Source: Agaricus subrufescens (Eukaryota; Basidiomycota; Agaricomycetes; Agaricales; Agaricaceae). From it: DNA of 64,000 bases. Of this stretch, positions 23,945 to 36,264 are shown piece by piece. The position numbers and the translations under genes were made by a program. The notes beneath the pieces are model-generated. The model ran no database searches. It worked only from the letters and a program-made list of their open reading frames with translations, and had not been told where the DNA came from. Each line of letters starts with the position of its first letter. The stretch's first letter is position 1. The stretch is from the NCBI GenBank assembly GCA_029945375.1, contig CM057062.1:1488001-1552000 (forward strand). The letters are read 5' to 3'.

Positions 23945-24900
23945 GCTGATGGTGGGTTGGTGCATTTGGGAATGTTTTCGGGGCTGAAAGGTATTTTGAG
24001 TAGACCGGCTGGTGGTGTTGTGGGATATGCTTTAACGAGTTGGGATGCTAAACTTAAAAAACCTACCATTGGGTGGGTGATTTGCCCTTCCTCTTTCTCA
24101 GGGTCCTGGACTGATATTATTCTACTTTTAGATTAGACGTTGGTGGAACTTCGACGGACGTTTCCAGATTCGATGGTAGATATGAGGTTGTTAATTATGA
24201 AACGACTACGGCCGGAGTTACCATCCACTGGCAATCACCGCAACTTGATATTAATATCGTTGTGGCTGGGGGCGGTTCTTGCCTCACTTTTTCGAGTCGT
24301 AACGGACTATTTTTTTCGCTGGCTCCGAGAGCGCGGGAGCTCAACCTAGCCTAGCATCTTATAGGTCGGTGGATCCACATGGACTTTGCCAACAGCTCTC
24401 ATTATGCCCACAGTAAAGGAGGTCCTTTAGCCGTAACCGATGCAAATTTGATGCTAGGATGGCTAATCCCGGATTATTTCCCCAAGATATTAGGTAAATG
24501 GGAAAAGCAACCTCCCGAGTGTTGTTTGAGGAACTCGCAAAGGAATTAATGTCAGTCATAGTGATGAATTCAGCTTGGACGACGTCGTCTATGGGTATTG
24601 TTTTTGTTCTACCTCGCTCTTTCCTCTAATTTTGACTCGATCAACTGTTATATAGCTTTATGAAGATTGCCAACGAGACCATGGCCAGGCCTATACGCGC
24701 ATTGACTGAAGCAAGAGGATATGCGACCGGTAAACATGTGTAAGCCAATTCAAGTGTAACCTCTAAACATGCCCTGATTTGTCTTATGCTAGGTTGGAAT
24801 CGGTGGTGCTGGTGGTCAACATGCTTGTGAAATCGCAAAATTATTAGGAACCAAAACGATCTTGATTCATAGATATAGTCTGGATATAGTTCTATACAGC
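23945..24900 (+). pseudogene. Decayed copy of part of OXP1
   Basis: Corresponds to about 20705-21675 of OXP1, from [14 protein letters not shown] to the segment encoding [10 protein letters not shown], with introns still recognisable at the same places. Several small insertions and deletions break the frame, for example extra bases near 24195 and 24225 and a deletion near 24510. At its right end it jumps directly to sequence matching 22746, so roughly 1 kb of the parent region is missing. No function is expected. Confidence 0.88.
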
Positions 24901-25036
24901 GTGATGAAATGCATATGCGGGCATTCCAAAATAGGAAAATTTTGAGGACCGTTATTTCCCGGTTTGCTCGGCTGCCGGGTGTGGACGTGGTTTCACCTCT
25001 TTTTCGTTCCTCTGTCCGGCGCTCACCCTCCCAGTA

Positions 25037-25448
25037 ATGGCCGCTGTTCACCACTACCGATGGGGCGGTTTTGTCCTCAGCCCTAGAGCTGCTACCGACT
25101 GGGCGTCTCGCATCACTGGCAAAGAATTTGGTGTTGATGACCTAGGAGGTATTTTATTCGCTATTCAAGACAAGGTCCGACCTTACAAAGTTGGATGTAA
25201 CCTTATTGGAGAAACTTTGGCAGAATTGGAGTACATGATAGTTACACGATCTGAAAGGCTCAGGAACTATAAGAAGGGAGATTCTGTAGTCCAATTTGAA
25301 GAAGGCGAGAGGGAGGCTATGGCCAAACCGTTGCTAGAGGAAGAAGGTCAGTTGATCATGCTGGCTTAGTTTACTTGTTTGACTATTGATTGTAGGTGTG
25401 ACTGAATACGTGTTTCGGACAGTCCATGCGGGAGTGGCAGCTTCGTGA
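25037..25448 (+). CDS. Small hypothetical protein, duplicate 2
   Basis: Paralog of the gene at 22889 with the same two-exon structure (25037-25346, 25396-25448) and the same length of 120 residues. It starts MAAVHHYRWGGFVLSPRAA and ends EYVFRTVHAGVAAS. Most differences are substitutions and none breaks the frame, whereas the neighbouring duplicated OXP1 sequence is full of frameshifts. The family is unknown. Conservation of the frame and of the splice junction suggests that the protein is real. Confidence 0.72.
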
Positions 25449-26767
25449 TTCACTCTCGAAAACTTAACAGCTTCCTCGATTGCCTAGCTGTCGAAATTTA
25501 GACCGATAATTATATTCTTCGTGGATTTTAGTTGTACCCACACGGCGACTCGTTCTAAGAAAAGGTCCTCTCCCCCCGGCGTACGCATAAAAATGCATTG
25601 TGGGACCCAAGGTATGAAAAGGAGTGTATGATCCAGAGAAATGAGCTGACATCTAACTCTACTTTGAAGTTTGCGGTCATAAAGGCTGTTCCTTCCCTTC
25701 ACTGATCCTGAACGGTTTTTCTTCTCAGAAAACGTACTTGTTTCGAATAACTTTTTCGATCACATATATCTGAATTCAGTCTATGACTCATGTTGGCACT
25801 GTTAGAGATGGGCAAGGCAAGTTAATAGCGCACATCCGCGGGTAGTTGCCATGTTTTAATTCCTAACTAGATTCATCAACGGGGAGACCGGGAAGTGGTC
25901 AGATACAGCCTCTGCCTACATTTATCCTCTTCTGGACACCCACAAGAACTTGGAGGCACAGGTCAGGAAGTGTGTTGTCCGGGTAATCTTCAGGATACTG
26001 TGCCAACAAAGCGAACACGACAGGGCAATAGTAACTGTACTAATGTCCCATCGAAGGTGAAGGGAAAGAGGTTGTAGTTAATTACACTATGATTAGCATA
26101 TTACATTACTCATACCCGCTCAGTATTTCAGTATCCCTCGTTGCGTTATTTACTCTTTTTCTTCCACTACCATTAACATATAGTACTCATACTAGCACTG
26201 TATTTGAGTACCCCTCACTATGTAATTGACTGAGTTTTTACAAGTTTTTTGACGACGAAAATCCGTGTGATGTTGCTTTTGAACTGAGTATATGACTATG
26301 ATGCAGACAGGTATTATACTGTCAATAAAGTAGTATATGTCTACTGTTTTCGTATGTCAAATACTACTTGATGAGGTGTATTCTAACTGACATTTAGATG
26401 GTTGTTAACTCTCTTCACAGGTGTTTTTAGCCATAGTATTTTACCTACCCCCCGGTCTCACAGTGTGTGTTTCTCAATATAGATAGTCGAAGAACGGAAG
26501 ATCTTAATCGGCGTATGCATCTCGATAGAAGATAGAGTGGACGGAATGAATTCTCTACTGTCGTTCCGAAGTTTCAGAGTTCCACACACAAACTTTCCGG
26601 CAGCCTTAAGTTGAGGCCGCGTCAATAAGTATGTATTTTACAGTAGGTATCGGTCCGAAGACCAAAAGGAAAAAAACCGTCCCTTACAGAATGGTGAAAC
26701 CAGCCCAAACCAAGAAGAAAAAGTGCAAAGGCAAGGAGAGTGTGAAAGAGAAAAAAATTGCCTTCCT
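25449..26767. other. Intergenic region with an alcohol-oxidase-like fragment
   Basis: Around 25870-26070 one frame reads FINGETGKWSDTASAYIYPL then NLEAQ, preceded by a possible acceptor. This resembles the KWINRDTGRRSDSAHAF region of GMC alcohol (methanol) oxidases. A stop follows, and a VPSK motif appears in a neighbouring frame. No other part of such a gene is present, so it is a fragment. The remainder, especially 26080-26650, is AT-rich and shows no gene. Confidence 0.45.
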
Positions 26768-28596
26768 TTAACATATCTGAACCAACGTCCTACCCCTCGT
26801 TAAACCCCTTTTTATAGTCTTTTTCGGACTTCTCTTCAATGCATTAGGTCTCGTATCTTCCTCGTCATCCCCTTCGCCACTGATAGGTGGAGTGTCCTCA
26901 CGTTGCTGTTGTTGACTCTGATCATGATGGTAGTAATGTGGATAGAGGTTTTGCTGAGACTGTGATTGACTTTCAATCACGCTAGCAGCATCTGGATACA
27001 ATTGTGGATCGTAGGCTGATAATGGTGCAGGATACTGTTTTTCAGGAGGCATTAAAATCGTAGATTGAGACTGGGATTGGGATTGGGACTGTGGGTTCGA
27101 TGGGTACGGCTTCGAACTACTTGGATTACGAGAATGGGATGGTGTGGCAACATGTTTATGTGGTGATTTATTTTGCGTGTGAAGTATGTCGTTGGGCGGC
27201 TGTTGAGATAGAGGAATGTTCTGATCGTTAGCGAGTTGTTGCTGCTTTTCGAGTTGTTCACGTCGTTCCCTTTCGTACCATGTTTCCGATTGCGAACGAG
27301 CCAACCTCAACCTTTTCGCCTCTGAATCCTCATTATCGTCACTAGAATCCGGTTCGTCATCTGCCCAGGCTTGCTGTGGTGACCTTTTCCTGGCCGTCGG
27401 AGTCGAAGTCATGTCACCCATTGCTGGAAGCTTGATAGTACCCGCACTCGGCGTCACGGGAGCAGGGACACTAACGGAGGCATCAGGTCCCTGTCTCATA
27501 GCCTCCTCCCTTTCTTCTCTTTCTCTCTCCTCGAGCATCTCTACTTCGATTCGGTGACTCTCTTCCCTTTCTCTTTCTTCTTCATCTTTCTTCCTTCGAT
27601 TCATAGCTTCTTCAGCTTCTAACCTGTCGCGCTCGCGCTCGCGTTCCGAAGCCATCGCCATCCGCACTACCCTATCCACCGTCACAAGCAATGGACGTAC
27701 ACTCGTTACCAGCGGATCACGTTCCGCGTAGCTCGGAATGGCATCATACCGCATGACAAGGTATGGATACGCTCCGGTCCTAGGATCAAAGCCCCATCCA
27801 CAATCACTCCCGGTCTCCTCATTAGTAGCGCCTGAACCAAATTCAATTTCCCTCCGCTTTAGCAGTTCAGATAACTTCAAGGCTCTCATTCGATTATTTT
27901 CGTCGAATTCCCAGAGAGCCTTTTTATCCTCGTCATTACAACGTTTCGAAACTTCATCTTCGGAAATCCATCCAATTTCGATTAATCTACGGATGGTTTT
28001 TCCAGGGATGGGTAGGGTACGTGGAAGCTGACGAAGGCGATATTCGAACTCGCCAAGGGCTTTGAAAGGATCGAAGGTTTCAGGTGTTAGAGGAACCAGT
28101 GTACCGGGATCAGTTGTATGGTACGATGCAGCGAGCCCAGGTTCGGTGGAAGAGGCTGGAAGGGGTGGAGGGGGAAGAGTATAGGGTGGACACATCGCAA
28201 AATCCCGTACTTTAATCTTGAGCTTTGACAGTTGGTTCGATATAAATTCGGGGTCTGGATCATCTGGTTCCGTGGGGACAGGTGAAGGCTGCCGCTGCTG
28301 GCTTACGTTTGTAGAGACACAAAGAGTAGCACCGAGGGCATCCTTGGAAGATTCAGAAATCTGGAGGAAGAATTCAAAGTAGATGGCCATACCTGTGGCT
28401 CGTCCATAGTGACATCCTCATCGAGCGGCTGAGTGCCGTCTTCCCAATCGTCGATTTGGATGTCGCAGGCGTTGCCATTGTCGTTTGCCTCCTGCCGCAT
28501 CGACGGCGGCTGTATCTGAGCCAGCGTCTGTGTTCTGCCGAGCGGTTTGGCCATGGGCGGGGGAGTGGCGCGGTTGTGGGCGCGGTCGTCGTTCAT
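26768..28596 (-). CDS. Hypothetical acidic/coiled-coil protein with Gln/Ser repeats
   Basis: Family not recognised. Exon 1 runs 28596-28393. The second exon begins at 28342 (intron 50 bp) or at 28360 (only 32 bp); the longer intron is more plausible, giving about 592 residues. A central part contains WEFDENNRMRALKLSELLKR and GWGFDPRTGAYPYL, followed by a highly charged Glu/Arg segment likely to form a coiled coil. DEPDSSDDNEDSEAKR comes next, then a Gln/Ser-rich tail with SQSQ repeats, and a basic end rich in Lys/Arg. It is probably nuclear judging by charge only. Start at MNDDRAHNRATPPP; a TATA-like sequence lies only about 30 bp upstream, so the later Met in PPPMAKPLGRT may be used instead. 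Confidence 0.62.
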
Positions 28597-28618
28597 CGGC
28601 GTAAAAGACGACCCCACG

Positions 28619-28632
28619 GACTTATATAAGCA
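28619..28632 (-). promoter_or_regulatory. TATA-like element
   Basis: Palindromic cttatataag at 28621-28630, about 30 bp before the first ATG of the minus-strand gene. Position suits a core promoter with a very short leader. Confidence 0.4.
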
Positions 28633-28883
28633 CCCAGTCCCCCGGATCCGGCCGACGCCGCCCATGAGTCACCCGACACATTTTCCTATTTAGTCCATCC
28701 GCCGACGACCGCGCACAGGAGGCCCCCGGATAGTCCTTAAGGCGGCCCCATCCCTGAAAGCCATCCATCAGCTGTTTTCTTGACTCTTCAATGACGAGAG
28801 TGCGGAATTACAATGGTCCGGCAAATACCCGGGACACGACCTGTGTACGGAGTATTACAATGCAGTCTTTATACTTGCTATAG

Positions 28884-30137
28884 TCATTTGCTACGCCTTT
28901 CCAGTGCCTTCCACGCCTTCCTCAGCCCTATTCCCTCGATCAGCCTGGCAGGCATGCAATACACAGGGTCAAGGTCTTCCAGACCCGGGTATCCCACCAG
29001 CGATAATCCTGCCGGACAAATCATATACACCTTGCTTTGTTTAATACTCCCACACGTACCTGCGGTTCCAAAACAAGTGTGGAAGACATCAGCCATATCA
29101 CCTGGGCGATCAGCGATTCCGCCTGCTTCGGGATCTTGTGCGGATAAAATGAATGATATCAGTTTATCAGCATCAATATACTCCAATTTGTTCAAGATCG
29201 AAAGCGCCGAGAGGACCCAGAAGCTGTAACACACCTGTACATATTGAGTTAACGAGCTTTCAAATGACTCGGCGTCAACTTACGTCTTCTAGTTTTTGCG
29301 GTCTACCATTCAATCCGCCACTTTCCATCTGACGTTCTGATAACCACCATGACAGCATGTCTGCATCACAGACGTCTAACCTGTCAAGAATCGCAAGCGC
29401 AGCGACACAAACGAAAACTATCAAGCGAATGAGCACATCAAGTATTTTCATCATTGACGAAAGTGCCACCTTGCGCTGCATGACTCTCTGCTCCAATCCG
29501 ACTCCCAAATCCACCATCGAAATTTTTGCACTGTTCGATATATCGAACTGCTTTGCCAACATCAACTTTATCTAGTTGGCCGAGTAACGACAGAGAGTTG
29601 ACGGCACAGTATAAGAACCGTGTATCAATCTCTCCGAAAGAGTCTCCCGCGAACACGCCCGATGGCTGTTGTAACGACGCAATAACTGAGGCAAGCAGAG
29701 GGCAATGATAAGTTCCGTATGACAGATACCCGAGGAAGAGAACGCACAATTGACCACGCGCGGTATATCAAGCTTATCCAGGGCGTCTTGCATGACCAAT
29801 ATCTGTATCGCACTACATGTCGACAGTAAATGCGCATCATGATCCGGGTGTGCACCGAATCCACCTAGAAACAGGTCTCAGCCACTAACCGGAACAAAGT
29901 ATGATGGATAGACCAAAGAGTACCTGCCTCGTCATCCCAGCAACTCATAACAAATTCGATCATTTCGCTACGATCCAAAGCTTCCTTATGTCCCATCACA
30001 CATAACGCAGCTAGCCCCCAATACACCGCATTTAATCTAAGATGAGCAGTCAAGTGATAGATCAGTTCGTCATCACTTTTGCCTAGATCTTGAATGTATT
30101 TGACGTGTAGTGGTATATTGAGAGTCGTGAATGACAT
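28884..30137 (-). CDS. BET2: Rab geranylgeranyltransferase (type II) beta subunit
   Basis: Catalytic subunit that attaches geranylgeranyl groups to Rab GTPases; works with the alpha subunit and Rab escort protein in the cytosol. Six exons on the minus strand join in phase (30137-29924, 29864-29748, 29685-29470, 29417-29284, 29234-29060, 29008-28884) to give 326 residues, close to the usual 330. Prenyltransferase repeats are clear: [75 protein letters not shown] (zinc and lipid site), and [18 protein letters not shown]. The start [16 protein letters not shown] was preferred over an in-frame ATG 16 codons upstream because family members begin near this point. Confidence 0.95.
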
Positions 30138-30304
30138 TGAGAAGGAAGGAGTAATGTGTCTTAAGATTTCCCACGGTTTCTTCAAGTTGATCCAGAGAGG
30201 AGCCCCTTCTATCCACCATCTCGATACAGAGAAATTTATTTACACAGAAAAACTTCGTTGTAATCTAATAGTACGGATCAAATATTGAATTCTTGGAACG
30301 TCCT

Positions 30305-32144
30305 TCAAACGTTTGTCTGATTTCCACGAACATTCCTCGAGTCAGCAATAGTCGTCCCAACCCCCGCTGGCCCGTTGAATACACGAATGTTCACTGTCGT
30401 CGTTTTGAATTCCTCTCCCCTCCCAAACAGTTTAGGATTACGGATATTCAACATTAGGCGTGTCATCATAATAGATGAGATTCTATATCAAAAGTCGTTC
30501 AGAAGAATTACGAGTGAAAAGGAACAACATCTCCTGTTCGACTTACATAGTCATTGGATTAATCATGGCCGCATGGTTTTTGCCCTAAATTAAAGTTATT
30601 ATCACTCTAGTTTATTTTTTGAGTATAGCATACATCTGCCAGCTGCGGTATCTTCGATTCAATCGGATAGAACACAAGTTGATGAGAAAGTGTCAACTTA
30701 CAACAAGGACGAGGATATTTCCAACATTCAAAGTAGTCATTACACTGTGTGAGAAGGCGTGTTAGAGAAGCGACAGCCCCTTAGAGTATAGCAAGCTTAC
30801 CCTAAGTACAACGTACCTGTAGGGATTGGGACACTTAGCCATGCCATAGCACAATAGAACTGAGAATAGCCTATCGGACGTACCATCTCGTATTATCGTG
30901 GGCAACAAACCAGTGCCCCTTCCCTTCGGAAGGGTCAGCATCTTGTACAGAGTCATGGAAAATATAACAATGTCAAACACAACGATTCCCCCAGATCCTC
31001 CCGCAATATCTACCAAGTGTAAATCAATTTGGATTTTTCTACCCTCAACAAGGCGTATCAACATACAATAAGCTCTAGCGACTGGCGTCAGTAAACAGTG
31101 AAAATTAATCTCAGGAACTGCGCTGTGACATACTGATCCACACTGAATTCGAAGCTCTCCGTGATTTTGTCTAGTTCATCAGGCTGATGCAGTGCACCCC
31201 CTACCTTTTGATGACATATTGTCAGTATCAGATATGATGGAAGGGGATATTTAGCATCTTACTATTTCACTGGTAACAGAACATATAGCGATGAAAGCAG
31301 GGAAAAGCAAGGTTCTGACTCGGCGCTCATACAAGGCGTATACGCGCAGCAGCATCATACCTAAATGTATTGCATCATGTGTACCAATTTAAGAAATCTG
31401 CCGGAGACACTCACAAAGGACAATCACTTGCAGCACGACTGTCAAGATCGCGTTATAAGCGGTGAATATGCATACGTGCCTGGGTGATGAATGTTAAACA
31501 TTGAGTAATTGATAACTCGGGCGCTATGTGAGAGAACGTATTCTCACCTCTAAAACAAATCCAATCAACAAGAAATGAATTGAGTGAAAAATGGCTAACC
31601 GCTGGTTCTGTCTCTATCCAATAGACAAATTCCAAAATGATCGGACTATACCCCAAGAGCGCCAAATACCGATTTGCAAAGAAAAGAAAGGTGCTCAAAG
31701 TTAGTTTGTGACCAAGCTCCCGTTTCCACAGCCGCTCTATTTCAGGCTCGAGCGTTAGGAAATAATCATACACGAGAAGAGCTATGATGGCCGTTGAAGC
31801 ATACGTCAAATTAGATTTGATGGCAATGAATATATAGCTCGAAACCAAGTACCGAGGGATGCTGCAATTATCTTCTGTTGCACTGGTCTGATCACATCAC
31901 GTCGTTAGTTCATGATGATGGAGCTGATATGCCAAGAAAACGATGGAGACACTAATGGCGGTGATGCCGACGGTGGGAATGGTAGAACAATGCCCAACTG
32001 AGGCAACACCTTCGTTCGCTCCCTGAAACAACGACGTTCTACTGGGGCAGCATGTGCATTCGCCGAAGAACCCGAAACGTGAGGGCAGAAGAGTGTGTTC
32101 ACTTACATTGGTCCAGTCTCCTTGTTGGAAAATTCCACTACCAT
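30305..32144 (-). CDS. DUF6533 membrane protein, array copy A
   Basis: Multi-membrane protein of the fungal DUF6533 family; function unknown. Exons follow the 13-exon plan resolved in copy D. It begins MVVEFSNKETGP, continues LLVYDYFLTLEPEIERLWKR and FANRYLALLGY, then a 2-nt exon (AG) supplying an Arg codon, MMLLRVYALYERR, the 8-nt exon, FDIVIFSMTLYKMLTLP, and LNVGNILVLV, ending in the membrane-proximal MTRLMLNIRNPK and a polar tail. About 290-300 residues with roughly seven hydrophobic segments. All junctions examined stay in frame. The conserved Cys before the fifth membrane region, present in the other copies, is replaced here. Confidence 0.8.
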
Positions 32145-32512
32145 GTTGCTGGCGAAAATTGGGAAGACCAACCGACTGAAGCTAAAAGCGAACTCTTAGA
32201 ATTTGCGAGAGGGGTGTGTGGGCGTTGAAATATCAAGTTGCTTGCTTAAAAGGAGAAGATGCTGTTAATTATTTCATGAAAGCGCTAAGTTATATAATGC
32301 AAGCCCACAATCGAGATCGGTCTGCCCGCCTCAGTACAAGTTGATCACCATCACCACATCAGATTGCGTCTGTGACATCTTGATACAGATGATCTTTATC
32401 CCAATGGGCGCAGGATGCGCAGTCTGTTTTGTAGGAATCGGATGTGGGAGAGAGAATCGTGGAGCGTGGTGGCTCCGACTCTCCCCACAAAACTCGAACA
32501 GATGATGAGGGA
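32145..32512 (-). promoter_or_regulatory. Upstream region of DUF6533 copy A
   Basis: A TATA-like tatataa lies at 32291-32297, about 150 bp before the start of copy A. Similar spacing is seen upstream of the other array members. No gene is present; the left part is the 3' flank of copy B. Confidence 0.5.
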
Positions 32513-34301
32513 CTAGTGTCCCCTGATGGACAACGCATCAAGGCTGAAATGTGTCGAATGTTCGTCTAACACTTCTCTCATCCCGGCTAACTTCCGTTGA
32601 GACCGACCTGGTCCGGGAAACTGATGGCAACTAGTAAATCCATCGATGTTTACTGTTGTTGTCTCCACTCCTTTCCCAATCAATTTGGGATCACGGAGAT
32701 TCAACATCAAGCGATTCATCATCACAGTTGAAATTCTATCCTCGAGTCAGTAAGGAGAAATGCAGTCAGGCAACAAATTTCCAGTCTAGACGTACATGTT
32801 CGTTGGGTTTATCATGGCCCCACGATTTACAGGCTGAACCAGAATAAGCCTAATACCACTGATTATGGTACAGAACCACGTACATCGGCTAGCTGGGATT
32901 TTTCAGATTTCCAGTCAAGTAGAGTAAGGACCGACGATCGAAGTCAACTTACGACAAGGACGAGGATATTTGAAAGATTGAAAATAGCCATGACACTGCA
33001 TAGGAAGATGTATAAAACAATTGGTCATAGTGCTTTAGAATAAAACAAGGTTACCCAAAGTACACTGTACCTGTAAGCACGGAAATCATTAGTCAGAAAC
33101 GAGCTTGACCAGTCATTCATACCGTCTCGCATTATCGTGGTCAATAACCCATGGCTATTTCCCCTCGGAAGAGTCAGCACCTTGTAAAGTGTCATAGTAA
33201 ACATGACAAAATCAAACACAAGTATTCCCGCATATCCTCCCGCAAGATCTATCCAGTGTCAATCAATTGAGAGGTTTTGTCAACCACACGCGTCAACATA
33301 CAATATGCTCTAACAGCTGGCATCAGTAAAGCTGAGGATTTGTGCCCCAAATTCCATGGCATACTGGTATGCAGTGAATCCGGAATCACAGCGAAATGGA
33401 ATGGTAGGTGCATCCTCGAACGGAATCACAAAAAATCCTACCTGTAAATATTACGTTATTATATCAAATATCATAAGGAGAAATGTTTAACTGCTTACAA
33501 TACCGATCCCGATAGCAGATGCGGCCATGATGAGAGGGAGAACCAAGATCACTCCTCGGCAGTCATACAGGGCACGAACGCGCAGCGACATCAAACCTAG
33601 ATACGTCGTGTCATATGTACTCAAATGACAACGAAGTAATAACCCACACATGATGATGCTCTGAAGGACTATTGTCAAGATGATGTTATAAATATTCATT
33701 ATATATCTGCACCTGTGTTGATGAACCATCAATAACACAGACACGGAAGGATGAATGCAGTGTAAATTCACTTCTGAAAAGCTTTTAGCCACCAAAGAAG
33801 TGGACATCAGATAAGAAGGAAAGGCTCACCGCTAAATTAATATCCGTCTGATTGAAAAGTTCCAGAGCCAGTGGTAGGTATCCTAACAGCGCCAGGTACC
33901 GGTTTGTAAAATAGAGAAAAGAGGTTAAGTTAAGTTTGTGATAAATTTCCCTTTTCCAAAACCTCTCAGTTTCAAATTCGAGCAGTAGAAAATATTCATA
34001 AACGAGAATTGCTATAGTTGTCCCCAAGAAAATTTCAAGTCAGACATGACGGCCAGTAACCCAGAGATCGAAAATAAGTACTTAGGCATCCCGCACTCAT
34101 CACTTGTTCCACTGGTCTGGTTGCATCATGTTGTTAGTTGACAATGTTTGAGAAATGATGAAACCAAAGTGATGATGCAAGGAGAAAATGATCCAACACC
34201 CGAGTGAGGCAGCAGCTTCATTGGCTGAAATGACCAGAACGCGACGACAGAAGAGTACGTTCACTCACATCACCCAAACATTCTTGTCAGCGACTTCCAT
34301 A
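32513..34301 (-). CDS. DUF6533 membrane protein, array copy B
   Basis: Same 13-exon plan. Starts MEVADKNVWV, then ILVYEYFLLLEFETERFWKR, FTNRYLALLGYLP, a 2-nt exon that reads AA here (Lys with the next base), LMSLRVRALYDCR, the 8-nt exon with acceptor ttag, FDFVMFTMTLYKVLTLP, VMAIFNLSNILVLV and MMNRLMLNLRDPKLIG. The last exon reads to a stop at 32513 and gives a longer tail than in the other copies. No frameshift was found at the junctions checked. Function unknown. Confidence 0.78.
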
Positions 34302-34735
34302 GCTATGTTGCCTAATAGCTCTAAAAGAATCGTTGTTTCGGACCGGGTGAAGCTGTGGAATCCCCAGGCAGAAGAGTGAATGAGAGTTAAGACTGAATCG
34401 AGCTTACGCAGGAGGGAAAAGGATATTGCTTGAATTTCATGAGTGCTCCAAGATATATAGTACATCTGGACTAGATCGAGATAGAAAAGCTCGGTTTCCT
34501 GCCCGAGCCCAAGTTGATTGTCATCACAACAGAGTACGTCTGTTGCGGTTTACGGATAACCTTTATCCAATGGGTGTGCAGGGGGCTATCAACTTCGGCG
34601 TAATCATTGCATGTCGAAAATAAAAGCGGGGAGTGTGTCACTCCCGGGCCTTGTGGTAAAATTTGAGCAGACCACAAATAATAAACACCTTCTAATGGGA
34701 AAGGGCCTGATTCGTTGAATGACTCCCTCCCTCAG
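34302..34735 (-). promoter_or_regulatory. Upstream region of DUF6533 copy B
   Basis: Contains atatatag at 34453-34460, about 150 bp upstream of copy B. The segment 34395-34590 is repeated at 35260-35455, where it stands before the collapsed copy. Confidence 0.5.
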
Positions 34736-35457
34736 ACACTTCCCTCATTCCGATGAACGTTCCTCGAGTCATCATTAGTTTTCCCAGTCCGGGTTGGCCC
34801 ATTGAAACCATGTATGTTCATTGTCGTTGTTTTAAACTCTTCTCTCCCCCCCATCAATCTTGGATCTTGGAGATTCAACATCCAACGAGTCATCATAATA
34901 GATGAAATGCTATATCACATGTCGTTCAGCAAAGACCAGCAACGGGAATAATCCTCGGGTTCTACGCACATGGTCATTGGATTAACCATGTCCGTAGTAT
35001 TTGCGGGCTACTTGGTGACAGACTAAGGAACCGTCATTCCCAATAAAACTGTACAGAGTTGAACAGGTGTGTATGCGGCCATGGCTTTGTTCACATATAT
35101 TCCCGTTCGTGAGGAATGTCATCAACTATCATAATTTGATCGAATAATGTTTCACTTAACATTCAAGACGGATCACCAAGATGATGTTATGAGTATTCAT
35201 CATGTGTCTGCATCTGTGTCAATGAACTATTAATAACACAGACACAGAAGATTTGAGTACAGACAGAATCGAGCTTGCGTAGGAGGGGAAGGAATATTGC
35301 TGGAATTTCATGAATGCTCCAAAATGTATGATACATACAGACAGGATTGAGATACAAAAGCTTGGTTTCCTACCCGAGCCCAAGTTGATTGTCATCACAA
35401 CAGTGTACGTCTGTGGTGGCTTACGGATAGCTTTTATCCAACGGACGCCCAGGGCAC
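34736..35457 (-). pseudogene. Collapsed DUF6533 copy
   Basis: Contains the last two exons of a DUF6533 gene (about 34750-35010: sequence equivalent to the SIMMTRLMLNL exon and to the preceding MINPMTM exon). It is joined at about 35016 to the shared intergenic repeat, then at about 35173-35250 to a piece equivalent to the middle of copy B, and then to a copy-B-like promoter. Most of the gene body is missing. It looks like the product of unequal recombination between array members. Confidence 0.75.
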
Positions 35458-36138
35458 TGTAAGGATCAGTAATCTGCCATGCCTGATTTGGCCGATCACC
35501 ATCCCTTCCACTTCAACCACCGTCATCCCAAAAGGCTGCTCTTGAGTTCCTCTACCCAGCACTCTCGCAGAAACGGCCTACACACAAGATAACATTAATT
35601 TTTGAGTAGCAAGCCATGACAGGGACGATCCAAAGGTGATCAACTAACTCTTATCCCTCGGACTCCCCCCTCCGACGTATGATAAGGACATTGGCTGTCC
35701 AACATCGGCAGATACGAAAAGGAGGAGATAGCGGTCCCCTCATCTTTGAGGAACAGAATGAGTAGATACTTTTCTTTTTTCTCTATTCAATTAGATATCA
35801 GGTACGAATTTCATCTTAAATTTTACGATGCCGGTGGCTCTCGCCACCCGACTATCTATGCTGAAAATGTGTATATAAAGAGCCACAGTGTAGTGGGATA
35901 ACCACCGAATAATCACCCTTTCTTTCTCGCAGTTCGATTGCCCTAACACCCGTCCTTACCCTGAAAACCCTGAGATATCGTCTCAATCCTCTCTTTTAGT
36001 CTTGAAGTTCTGTCCTTGTCTCTTCGCTGTCTCGGCATCATCCCTACTCTCTCGCTCCCGGTTCTGAGGCCTCGAGGTCGTTCTGTCGATCTCACTTTGT
36101 TGAAGAACTCCTTCACCCTTCAGCACTGTCCACTCCAG
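35458..36138. mobile_element. Possible solo LTR or other insertion
   Basis: About 680 bp of unique sequence interrupts what is continuous before copy B (compare 34570-34600): the flanks cagggcac and gtaatcattg are neighbours there apart from a few bases. The insert begins with TGTAAGG, holds a strong TATA box (tatataaag at 35873-35881) and ends near CACTCCA, which suits a solo LTR. No clear target duplication was seen and no coding region is inside. Confidence 0.4.
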
Positions 36139-36264
36139 TGTAATCATTGCATGTTGGAAATAGAAACAGGGAGTGTGATACTTCTAGCTCTCCAGATAAC
36201 ACTCGAGTAGTCCACAAGGGGTAGACACCTTCTAATGTGGAAAGCCTGATTCATTGAATGTCTC

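Noticed and set aside
28361..28392. 32-bp intron in the minus-strand hypothetical gene
   Set aside because: Shorter than any other intron in the window; an acceptor 18 bases further gives a normal 50-bp intron in the same phase.
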